DNA of 5,217 nucleotides. Origin: an uncultured Clostridium sp. (lineage in GTDB: Bacteria; Bacillota; Clostridia; TANB77; CAG-508). A program made the position numbers and the translations under genes. Numbering within the stretch: position 1 is the stretch's first letter; the number at the start of each line of letters is the position of its first letter. Shown one piece after another: positions 1-5,217 of the stretch. The stretch covers positions 1 to 5,217 of the forward strand of contig CANOPV010000076.1 of NCBI GenBank assembly GCA_947568605.1. Direction: 5' to 3'. The notes under the pieces were generated by a model. That model saw only the letters and a list, made by a program, of their open reading frames with translations, searched no databases and was not told the origin of the DNA.

Positions 1-1066
1 CATTATAGGCACTTTCGTAATCTTTATTATTTATCATTTTTATAAATTTTTGTATATTTAGTTCCATTTTCTCTTTTAATGTTAATGTTTCATATTTTTC
101 AATAAATTTATCAGTGTCAATTGTATAATCGTCTAACATAACTGTATACTTCATTATTGCTCTTTCTTTAAATATATAATAGTTATTATATTGGTCAGTA
201 CATATATATATATTATAATTATCATAATTTTCTACTGAATATTTAACTAAGTTTGCTTTTCTAATTTTTTCTATATTAGTTTCAATATATGATTGGTAAG
301 ATGAGAAGTTTTTAAATCTTTTTTGACTATATTCTTCATCTAATAAATTATAAGCGTTTTGCAAATTGTATAATATTTCAGATTTATATGTTACAAAATA
401 CATATTTGCCATTGTTTGATTATCTATTTGTGTTTTTACATATTTATTGTACTCATTTTCTTCATTATTTCCAACTAATTGATATGAGTTTTTTACATTT
501 AGTATTCCTGGTATTATTGAAAAGGTTTTTCTTGATGTGTTTATAATTACTGTTACATTAAATTCTATTTCGTTTCCTCTTGAATTTGTTTTATCTTCTC
601 TTCTAGTTCCATTTACTGTAAATATTGAAATTTTTCCAGCTGTTGCAACTTTCATTTGTTTTACTGTAAATACTTGCCCTTCTGTAATTTTTTCTACTGA
701 ATTTAAAACATTGTTTTCAGTTATATTTTTTTGGTTTATATATGTTTCATCTAGTAAATTGTATACCGCTTCATTATCTTTATTTACAATATATCCTATA
801 AATTTTTCTACACAAGATTTTACTGTATAAAAGTCATCTCTATCTTCCACATCCCTTAATTCAGAGATTTCTTGATTATTAGTTATATTATTCTGTATTA
901 TATTGTTTGAAATATCATTTTTAGTATTATTTATTAGATTTTGATTATTTTCTATATTATTTTTAGTTTTATTTTCAATTAAATCTCTATTTAATACAAT
1001 TATTGCACATATAAGTATTAGAGTAATTATACTAACAATTATTATTAATATTTTTACTTTTTTCAA
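1..1066 (-). CDS. Membrane-anchored, Asn-rich repeat protein, candidate VirB8/TcpC-like conjugation subunit (3' end outside window)
   Basis: An uninterrupted reading frame of 355 codons runs from a TTG at 1066-1064 to the window edge without a stop, so the C-terminus is missing. AGGGAG lies 8 nt upstream of the TTG. The in-frame GTG at 1075 has no correctly spaced site. Residues 1-5 are basic (KKVK), 6-25 form one hydrophobic segment, and 30-66 are an Asn-rich linker, giving a type II membrane protein with an outside domain. The outer part seems to hold repeated modules: FIGYIVNKDNEAVYNLL (89-105), a related YNLLDEEY stretch (239-246, compare YNLLDETY at 102-109), and FIKMINNKDYESAYN (341-355). 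It starts 19 nt after the wall hydrolase stop, so the two are probably co-transcribed. Position and topology match Tn916 Orf13/TcpC, a VirB8-like NTF2-fold protein. That assignment is inference; no diagnostic residue is seen. The existence of the gene is near certain, its function moderate. Confidence 0.85.
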   Translation of the reverse strand, partial: MKKVKILIIIVSIITLILICAIIVLNRDLIENKTKNNIENNQNLINNTKNDISNNIIQNNITNNQEISELRDVEDRDDFYTVKSCVEKFIGYIVNKDNEAVYNLLDETYINQKNITENNVLNSVEKITEGQVFTVKQMKVATAGKISIFTVNGTRREDKTNSRGNEIEFNVTVIINTSRKTFSIIPGILNVKNSYQLVGNNEENEYNKYVKTQIDNQTMANMYFVTYKSEILYNLQNAYNLLDEEYSQKRFKNFSSYQSYIETNIEKIRKANLVKYSVENYDNYNIYICTDQYNNYYIFKERAIMKYTVMLDDYTIDTDKFIEKYETLTLKEKMELNIQKFIKMINNKDYESAYN

Positions 1067-1074
1067 TTCCCCCA

Positions 1075-1080
1075 CTCCCT
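1075..1080 (-). promoter_or_regulatory. Ribosome binding site deciding a TTG start
   Basis: AGGGAG on the minus strand, 8 nt before the TTG at 1066-1064. It lies in the 19-nt gap after the hydrolase stop codon. No ATG is available near this end of the frame; the nearby ATG at 1083-1081 is in another frame and hits a stop after six codons. Confidence 0.7.
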
Positions 1081-1085
1081 CATAT

Positions 1086-2408
1086 TTATTTTCCAAATAT
1101 ATTTTCTATTATATTTAATCTCTGATTTGTTGTATATACAGCATAATCTGCTTGCTCTTGAAAAGTGGTTGGTGAACCCTCAGAATGATTACATCTTTCG
1201 CCATACATAACTTCTGACCAGTAATATGGATCACCATCTTTACCTTCTAAATGCACTTGATATAATTGAGCGTATCTAATGTATAATACATATAGATTTG
1301 TATCTGGTGTACCAATTAGTATATTATTATATTCATATAATTCTTCTGTTCTTTGTACATTTGCTTGATATGCACTTGTTCCTAATGTTGCATTATCTAT
1401 AATCCAATCACAATATGCTCTTATTGAATCTCCTGGTGTATCATAAGCACTCGCATTATCTGGATTTTCATTATATGCACCCATTCCAAAATAATTATTC
1501 TTTGTTCTTACTTTATCACTACTTCCGTATCCTGTTTCTAAACAAGAATGTGCAAATGCTAATTGTGGATTTATTTCATATTCTGTACATATATCATAAA
1601 AGTCTTCTGCATATTCTACCATATAATTTTGATAATTAATATCTTCTTTTTTGTAATTTGATACGCAACTAATAAATTCTTCTTTTGATATTGAAATATC
1701 AAATATATCTATTCCTACACCACCTCTTGGATGTTCAGAACTTACATATTGTAATGGGTCGACTACTTCTCCATTTAATTCTATTTGAAAGTGTAAATGT
1801 TCTCCTGTTGAATCTCCTGTTGTTCCCATCATACCTATTATCTGCCCTTGTTTTACTGTATCTCCTACTTCTAATCTACGACTTCCTTCATACATGTGCA
1901 TATATTTTGTAATAATTCCATTTCCGTGGTCTATTACAATGTATTCTCCTGCTGTTTCTGATAAATGTGATGTAATTATGCTTCCATCTTTTGAAGCAAT
2001 AATATAATGATATGGCACTATTCCACCATAATTTTTACTATGTGGATTACCATCTATATCTAAGTTCCCTATATCTACTCCATTGTGGTCTGGACGCTCT
2101 GGATTTCTATCTTTGTAATCACTTGTTATACTAATAGCACTTGGAGCATCCTTAGCATATTCGTTTCCTTTTTCATCTGTTGTAATTTCTTGACTCCCTA
2201 TTGGCCACCAAAAGCCATAAGACAGCATTGGATTATATTTTGAGTTTTCTTCTTCTATTCCCATAATTGTAATTATTATTCCTACAATAAATGCAAGCAA
2301 TAATATTGCTAATAAAACGATTAGTCCTACCATTATTATTTTTCCTTTATACATCTGCCATATTTTATTGGCAGTAGATTTCGCTTTGTCTTTTAAATAG
2401 TCGCCCAA
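1086..2408 (-). CDS. Bifunctional membrane-anchored cell-wall hydrolase: M23 peptidase plus GH73-type glucosaminidase (VirB1-like)
   Basis: This 440-residue protein has a basic N-terminus, one membrane segment (about 24-50) and two peptidoglycan-cutting domains outside the cell. Residues ~90-222 are an M23/LytM endopeptidase, which cuts peptide cross-links. H108 and D112 (motif HNGVD) and H206 (in HLHF) fit the zinc ligands; H171 (YMHM) and H204 fit the catalytic histidines. Residues ~259-437 resemble GH73 (FlgJ/AtlA-type) N-acetylglucosaminidases, with the probable catalytic Glu E291 in CLETGYG, followed by NNYFGMGAY and the DSIRAYCDWI helix. In conjugative elements such enzymes open the wall for the secretion channel. 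The longest frame starts at GTG 2417, but the ribosome site overlaps that codon; TTG 2408 is spaced correctly and is preferred. Five Cys (248, 274, 289, 333, 406) lie in or near the second domain, one two residues from E291. The stop is TAA. The domain calls are firm; the conjugation role comes from the neighbours. Confidence 0.93.
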   Translation of the reverse strand: MGDYLKDKAKSTANKIWQMYKGKIIMVGLIVLLAILLLAFIVGIIITIMGIEEENSKYNPMLSYGFWWPIGSQEITTDEKGNEYAKDAPSAISITSDYKDRNPERPDHNGVDIGNLDIDGNPHSKNYGGIVPYHYIIASKDGSIITSHLSETAGEYIVIDHGNGIITKYMHMYEGSRRLEVGDTVKQGQIIGMMGTTGDSTGEHLHFQIELNGEVVDPLQYVSSEHPRGGVGIDIFDISISKEEFISCVSNYKKEDINYQNYMVEYAEDFYDICTEYEINPQLAFAHSCLETGYGSSDKVRTKNNYFGMGAYNENPDNASAYDTPGDSIRAYCDWIIDNATLGTSAYQANVQRTEELYEYNNILIGTPDTNLYVLYIRYAQLYQVHLEGKDGDPYYWSEVMYGERCNHSEGSPTTFQEQADYAVYTTNQRLNIIENIFGK

Positions 2409-2416
2409 TTTTTTCA

Positions 2417-2422
2417 CCTTCT
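2417..2422 (-). promoter_or_regulatory. Ribosome binding site deciding a TTG start for the hydrolase
   Basis: Minus-strand AAGAAGGTGA (2423-2414) matches the ideal AAGGAGGTGA at nine of ten bases. Its core AGAAGG ends 8 nt before the TTG at 2408-2406. The GTG at 2417-2415 is part of the site itself and so is an unlikely start. Confidence 0.65.
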
Positions 2423-2474
2423 TTTTATTTTAATTTCTAAATACGCATTCTTTTTATGTACTTTTTTAAAAATT

Positions 2475-2500
2475 GGGTTGTAGAATAATTCATACAACCC
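2475..2500 (-). terminator. Hairpin between the small membrane protein gene and the hydrolase gene; possible weak terminator or attenuator
   Basis: GGGTTGTA (2475-2482) pairs exactly with TACAACCC (2493-2500), and inside it GAAT (2483-2486) pairs with ATTC (2488-2491). The result is a nearly continuous 12-bp stem with one bulge and a tiny loop. On the minus strand it lies 6 nt after the upstream stop codon and is followed by AATTTTTAAAAAAG, a short interrupted T tract. It may end or dampen transcription before the hydrolase gene, or protect the upstream mRNA end. I see no convincing promoter between it and the hydrolase start, so full termination is doubtful. Confidence 0.5.
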
Positions 2501-2506
2501 CCTTAT

Positions 2507-3004
2507 TTAATTTTCTATTAAAATTTTATAATCTCCCTCTTCTTTTACTACTACAAAGTTTTGATTAATTGCATTTTTATCTAGCGTTCCACTAGATAAT
2601 ATGTCATTTAAAATTTTTACATTATAAATATACTCATCATTTTTACTTGACTTTAATGTTATATTATATATTTTAGTTTCTGAAAAGTATTTGTTTATGT
2701 AGTTTTCTTTGAATTCATTTTGTGTGTTGTAATTATTTTCAGATGAAAGCATTGTGTATGCACTGCTTACATCTTTATTTATACAGTAGTCTAAAAATTC
2801 TTCTATTAGTTCTTTATGTTCTGTTTCTATTGCAATTTGTTCTTGTTTTGTGTTTTTTTGTATTTCTTCTTTTTCTAATTTTTGTTGTGCCATATAGTTT
2901 AGAGTTCTTAATACTAAGAAAAATACTACTATTATTAATATTATGTTTCTTATTTTTCTTCTATTTTGGTTTAAAAATCTAATAAGTGGATGTTGCCCTA
3001 GCAT
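2507..3004 (-). CDS. Small single-pass membrane protein with an extracytoplasmic NTF2-like candidate domain, unknown function
   Basis: A 165-residue protein of no recognised family. The first ATG (3016) overlaps GGAGG, which sits 5 nt before a second in-frame ATG at 3004-3002, so the second is chosen (MLGQHPLIRF). A basic stretch (NQNRRKIR, ~13-20) precedes one membrane helix (~20-37), which predicts a cytoplasmic N-terminus. A charged, probably helical Lys/Glu/Gln stretch follows (~41-66). The outer domain holds FLDYCINKDVSSAYTML (~70-86), then an alternating pattern that looks like beta strands up to FVVVKEEGDYKILIEN. The motif is shared with the protein at 1066-1 (F-[IL]-x4-N-K-D-x2-[AS]-[AV]-Y), so the two may share a fold. 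Lying between a VirB6-like gene and a VirB1-like gene, it is probably an accessory or scaffold part of the transfer apparatus, which is inference. The stop is TAA at 2509-2507. Confidence 0.85.
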   Translation of the reverse strand: MLGQHPLIRFLNQNRRKIRNIILIIVVFFLVLRTLNYMAQQKLEKEEIQKNTKQEQIAIETEHKELIEEFLDYCINKDVSSAYTMLSSENNYNTQNEFKENYINKYFSETKIYNITLKSSKNDEYIYNVKILNDILSSGTLDKNAINQNFVVVKEEGDYKILIEN

Positions 3005-3009
3005 TTTTG

Positions 3010-3014
3010 CCTCC
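3010..3014 (-). promoter_or_regulatory. Ribosome binding site choosing the second ATG
   Basis: GGAGG on the minus strand, 5 nt before the ATG at 3004-3002. It overlaps the earlier in-frame ATG at 3016-3014, which itself has only A/T-rich sequence upstream. The site is about 20 nt downstream of the end of the MITE-like element. Confidence 0.7.
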
Positions 3015-3033
3015 ATTAATTTTTTATTATTTA

Positions 3034-3079
3034 GAACCCCCAGTCATCTTCGATGACAGCCCCCTTAAATAAAGGGGCC
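3034..3079 (+). repeat. Left terminal inverted repeat with two hairpins
   Basis: The repeat begins GAACCCCC and contains GTCATC-TTC-GATGAC (3043-3057, perfect 6-bp stem) and CCCCTT-AAATA-AAGGGG (3061-3077, perfect 6-bp stem). It pairs imperfectly with the right end, needing a 2-nt gap between the terminal GAACCC and the CCCTTAAATAA core. Confidence 0.6.
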
Positions 3080-3105
3080 AAGATTAAGAAATTCCTTCGA
3101 AGAGC

Positions 3106-3123
3106 GGGCGATTAAAATCGCTC
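3106..3123. repeat. Short hairpin inside the element
   Basis: GGGCGAT (3106-3112) and ATCGCTC (3117-3123) can form a 7-bp stem, counting one G-T wobble, around the loop TAAA. Confidence 0.45.
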
Positions 3124-3153
3124 ATCTATATTTTTTTATTTAGTATTTTTAGG

Positions 3154-3256
3154 ACAATTCGAGTTAAAGAATTATTTTTTTAATGAAATTATGCGACAAG
3201 TTTGCTTCGCTAATTGGAGCCAATGAATTAAAAAAATAATTTTAACGAAGAATTGT
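3154..3256. repeat. Long central inverted repeat of the element
   Basis: The arm at 3154-3184 (ACAATTC, then TTAAAGAATTATTTTTTTAA) is largely complementary to the arm at 3227-3256 (ATTAAAAAAATAATTTTAAC, then GAATTGT). Both outer ends and the A/T core match exactly, with a small mismatched zone between. The 42-nt loop contains ATTGG/CCAAT (3213-3217 and 3220-3224) and a GCGA...TCGC pair (from 3193 to 3210), so it may fold further. Confidence 0.65.
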
Positions 3257-3281
3257 TATATTGATTAATTTAATTTTTGTT

Positions 3282-3334
3282 TAGGGCGAAATTCGGTCAA
3301 ACCTCACGGGTATTCCTCACCGATTTAGCCCCTA
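3282..3334. repeat. Inverted repeat with a CCTCAC direct repeat in its loop
   Basis: TAGGGCGAAATTCGGT (3282-3297) pairs with ACCGATTTAGCCCCTA (3319-3334) apart from one mismatch and two single-base bulges. The loop region carries CCTCAC twice (3302-3307 and 3315-3320), the second copy overlapping the stem. This is the most complex sequence in the element and the part most like a folded RNA. Confidence 0.55.
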
Positions 3335-3389
3335 CATAAGTTTTTTGTGTTTTTCATTAGGCACACCCCCTCGTGTTTCCTCTTACCTG

Positions 3390-3432
3390 CCTCCCTTATT
3401 TAAGGGAGGTGGTTTGATATGAAAGAGGGTTC
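3390..3432 (-). repeat. Right terminal inverted repeat with a 9-bp perfect hairpin
   Basis: CCTCCCTTA (3390-3398) and TAAGGGAGG (3401-3409) form a perfect 9-bp stem with only TT between, so the DNA is nearly a 20-bp palindrome. The outer part runs to GAGGGTTC at the element edge. It is the mirrored partner of the left end. Confidence 0.6.
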
Positions 3433-3487
3433 TTAACAATTTAAACAGTAAATAAATTCATTATTGTTTAGGTTTTTGAGTTTTCTT
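3433..3487. other. Short A/T-rich spacer after the VirB6-like gene
   Basis: These 55 bases separate the VirB6-like stop codon from the MITE-like element. I see no strong hairpin with a T tract, no promoter and no ribosome site here. Together with 3005-3033 it is probably the remains of the original short gap between the two genes before the element inserted. Confidence 0.4.
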
Positions 3488-5217
3488 TCAACTACTTGTA
3501 TTATTTGTTGTTGTATTAGTGCTACGTTGTGCTTCTGCATTAAATTGTGCTTGTTGTCTTGCTGCTTTTTCTTCTTTACTGTCTTCATACGCTTTTTGAA
3601 GTTCTGCTTGTTTTGCAGCAATGTCTGCTTCTGCTCCGGTCTTTCCTTTTGCCATATCAATATATTGCATTTCTCTTTTTCTATCTGCTTTTGCTTGTTC
3701 AATTGCTTTTGCTGTATCCATTCCATTTGCTTCATAGTTTTGTGCAAATTGATTTTGCATAGAATTTTCTACTGATTTTCTTGATGCTGCACTATCATCC
3801 ATTTTTGAAGCCATTTGTGCAATATACATTGCGTGGTCTTGACTTAGTTTTGTTCCAATATCATTTCCAAAAGCGTCTTTTCCTTGTTCTAAGTTATAAG
3901 CATTAAATATTGTGTCAAAGTCTTCTACACCTGCATTTCTATATCTTTCTATTACTGCTTCTTTTTCTTTTAAATCTTTTCCGTGTAAACTTCCGTATCT
4001 TGTTTTTATTGCTGCCTTTGCCTCAGCAGATGTAGAATATTTTTTATTTTCTTTCTTTAATTGTGCTTTCTGTGCATCTAAATCATATTTATTTATTTCA
4101 TCTCTTTGTTCTCTATATGTATCTCTTATTCCTTTTCCTAAATCTACTGCTCCACCTGCAAAGTTTGATATACCATCACCAACATTTCTACCAATAGTAC
4201 GTCCTGCTGTTGCACCTAGTGCTGTATTTTTTAATGCCTGACCTAAATCTCCTGATGCAATTCCTGTTGCAAGTCCGATTCCTGCTCCAACTGCTCCTGC
4301 TGCAAGTCCTAATCCGCTTCTTACTACACCTCTTCCTAGTTTTCTTAGGTTCTTTCCACTAACAGCCTTTCTTACATAATGTCCTGCTGTTGCTTTTAAT
4401 GCACTCTTCTTCTTTGGTCCTTTTATATCTTTTTTCTTTGATGCCTTTTTAGCACTTGCAGTATCTTTACCACTTGAACTAAGAGGTCCTATTCTAACTG
4501 ATGTAATATCTTTACTATTTTGTGATTGTATTTGTTCTTCTGCACTTGGTTGTGGTCTACTTTCTTCTCTATGTGTACGAACTTGCTCACTTGGTTCTTC
4601 TTTTTCTCCTTGTGGTGCTTCTATTCCATCTCTTGTTATTTCTTCAGGTACAATTCCATCTTCACTTCCTAGGTTTCCACCTTCTTGCCCTGATGGTAAA
4701 CCTGTTTCTTGTTTTCTAGTCTCTTCTTGTGGGGGAGTTCTACTATCTTTAAAATCGCCATTATCTATATCTTGTTTATCTTCTGTACTTGTTGTTGGGT
4801 TTGCTGTCTTTACATTACTATCTTCTTTTGCACCACCAGTAATAGATTTTGAAAGTTCTGCTGATTTTTCTCCATCCATTCTTGGTTTTTTTATTTTTTC
4901 TTTGCTTTCACTGCTAGAATTTGTACCGCCTTTTGCATTAACATCGTGCCCAAATTTTGGTGGTTGTTTTTTTGATAATGACTGTAATGCACTCATTGTA
5001 AGTGCTCCCGCTGCAAATCCACCTTTTGGTCCTTTTGGACTTTCCAAACCAAACATTTCTTTTACAAATTTTTCTGCTGGTATCATTGAACCCATTACTA
5101 CTATTGCATAAATTGGGTTTACTTCTGCCAATGCTATTGAAGATGTTACCATAACAGTATAAATTATTAAATGTACTGGTTGTATTATTGTGTTTAATAT
5201 AAATTCTCTAAGCCACA
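3488..5217 (-). CDS. TrbL/VirB6-like conjugal transfer protein, C-terminal part (5' end outside window)
   Basis: The frame is open at the window edge; 575 codons are visible, so the ATG at 5152 is internal, not the start. The visible part begins WLREFILNTIIQPVHLIIYT, typical of the end of the membrane domain in TrbL/VirB6-like proteins of Firmicutes conjugative elements. Counting W as 1, hydrophobic segments lie at ~5-31 and ~33-48, followed by an amphipathic stretch IPAEKFVKEMFG. This part belongs to the inner-membrane channel. Residues ~60-270 are a polar, probably disordered linker rich in Glu, Ser, Lys, Pro and Gly. Residues ~299-357 are Gly/Ala-rich, with spaced small residues like a glycine zipper. 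Residues ~362-558 are charged and probably helical or coiled coil, and the tail is Asn/Thr-rich. The stop is TGA at 3490-3488. The family call rests on the N-terminal stretch and the neighbours; the role of the extension is unknown. Confidence 0.85.
   Translation of the reverse strand, partial: WLREFILNTIIQPVHLIIYTVMVTSSIALAEVNPIYAIVVMGSMIPAEKFVKEMFGLESPKGPKGGFAAGALTMSALQSLSKKQPPKFGHDVNAKGGTNSSSESKEKIKKPRMDGEKSAELSKSITGGAKEDSNVKTANPTTSTEDKQDIDNGDFKDSRTPPQEETRKQETGLPSGQEGGNLGSEDGIVPEEITRDGIEAPQGEKEEPSEQVRTHREESRPQPSAEEQIQSQNSKDITSVRIGPLSSSGKDTASAKKASKKKDIKGPKKKSALKATAGHYVRKAVSGKNLRKLGRGVVRSGLGLAAGAVGAGIGLATGIASGDLGQALKNTALGATAGRTIGRNVGDGISNFAGGAVDLGKGIRDTYREQRDEINKYDLDAQKAQLKKENKKYSTSAEAKAAIKTRYGSLHGKDLKEKEAVIERYRNAGVEDFDTIFNAYNLEQGKDAFGNDIGTKLSQDHAMYIAQMASKMDDSAASRKSVENSMQNQFAQNYEANGMDTAKAIEQAKADRKREMQYIDMAKGKTGAEADIAAKQAELQKAYEDSKEEKAARQQAQFNAEAQRSTNTTTNNTSS

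Larger units (their letters stand above)
3034..3432. mobile_element. MITE-like non-autonomous element, ~399 bp, with imperfect terminal inverted repeats and TTA flanks
   Basis: The ends are GAACCC (3034-3039) and GGGTTC (3427-3432), in inverted orientation. The similarity extends inward about 45 bp: TCAT (3044-3047 and, inverted, 3419-3422), then an 11-base core CCCTTAAATAA (3062-3072) whose exact reverse complement lies at 3396-3406. TTA directly flanks both sides (3031-3033 and 3433-3435), as expected of a 3-bp target duplication. No meaningful reading frame lies inside, so any movement would need a transposase supplied elsewhere. The G/C-rich hairpin ends contrast with the AT-rich surroundings. 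From memory, similar hairpin-ended repeats are frequent between genes of gut Firmicutes, but I cannot check copy number here. A TTA duplication would suit an IS5/IS1031-like mobiliser; that is a guess. The main alternative is a structured non-coding RNA region that is not mobile. Confidence 0.6.

Noticed and set aside
537..830. Plus-strand frame of 97 codons with hydrophobic product
   Set aside because: It lies wholly antisense to the continuous 355-codon minus-strand gene, has no ribosome site, and its Phe/Ser/Leu-rich product is what antisense of AT-rich Lys/Asn/Glu coding gives.
1415..1912. Two plus-strand frames (1415-1639, 1685-1912)
   Set aside because: Antisense to the hydrolase gene, whose M23 and glucosaminidase motifs prove the minus-strand frame.
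2418..2474. Promoter upstream of the hydrolase gene
   Set aside because: The region is A/T-rich with several TATA-like words, but no -35/-10 pair with good spacing is convincing.
2722..2982. Plus-strand frame of 86 codons
   Set aside because: Antisense shadow of the small membrane protein gene; Leu/Phe-rich low-complexity product and no ribosome site.
3034..3079. Element end hairpins as a Rho-independent terminator
   Set aside because: The stems are not followed by a T tract on either strand.
3302..3320. CCTCAC direct repeats as a CRISPR or iteron array
   Set aside because: Only two 6-base copies, 13 nt apart, within a stem-loop; there is no regular array.
3080..3390. Gene or transposase fragment inside the element
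   Set aside because: No reading frame of useful length or recognisable motif was found on either strand.
3433..3747. Minus-strand 104-codon Lys/Gln-rich frame
   Set aside because: Overlaps the VirB6-like gene in another frame, runs into the spacer, and consists of frame-shifted Lys/Gln-rich coding sequence; no ribosome site was evident.
3464..5111. Plus-strand frames opposite the VirB6-like gene
   Set aside because: All are antisense shadows with Cys/Leu/Phe-rich products and no supporting signals.
5150..5152. ATG as start of the VirB6-like gene
   Set aside because: The frame continues upstream to the window edge and reads WLREFILNTIIQPVHLIIYT, a typical part of the family's membrane domain, so this Met is internal.

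Overview
The window is a strongly AT-rich, single-strand gene cluster from what looks like a low-GC Firmicutes (Bacillota, probably Clostridia-like) genome. The evidence is the AT-rich codon choice (AGA, ATA, AAA), Shine-Dalgarno sites close to AAGGAGGTGA, and the protein types. TGA is used as a stop and TGG for Trp, so the code is standard. All four genes read on the minus strand, so biological order runs from high to low coordinates.

Layout in transcription order: (1) 5217-3488, the C-terminal 575 residues of a TrbL/VirB6-like conjugation channel protein, open at the window edge; (2) 3487-3005, a long non-coding gap filled mostly by a ~399-bp MITE-like element with imperfect terminal inverted repeats, TTA flanks and several hairpins; (3) 3004-2507, a small membrane-anchored protein of unknown function; (4) 2506-2409, a short gap with a terminator-like hairpin; (5) 2408-1086, a membrane-anchored cell-wall hydrolase with an M23 endopeptidase and a GH73-type glucosaminidase domain (VirB1-like); (6) 1066-1, a membrane-anchored, Asn-rich, repeat-containing protein with a TTG start, open at the other edge, and the best candidate for a VirB8/TcpC-like subunit.

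The order VirB6-like, wall hydrolase, single-pass VirB8-like candidate matches the orf15-orf14-orf13 order of Tn916-family elements. I read the window as part of the type IV secretion module of an integrative and conjugative element or conjugative plasmid. The hydrolase would open peptidoglycan locally, the TrbL/VirB6-like protein would form the inner-membrane channel, and the two small single-pass proteins would be extracytoplasmic scaffold parts. They share a short motif (F-[IL]-x4-N-K-D-x2-[AS]-[AV]-Y), which suggests related folds.

The most unusual parts are the structured MITE-like insertion inside the transfer operon, the shared repeat module in two neighbouring proteins, and the long low-complexity C-terminal extension of the VirB6-like protein. 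No clearly new system is proven here.
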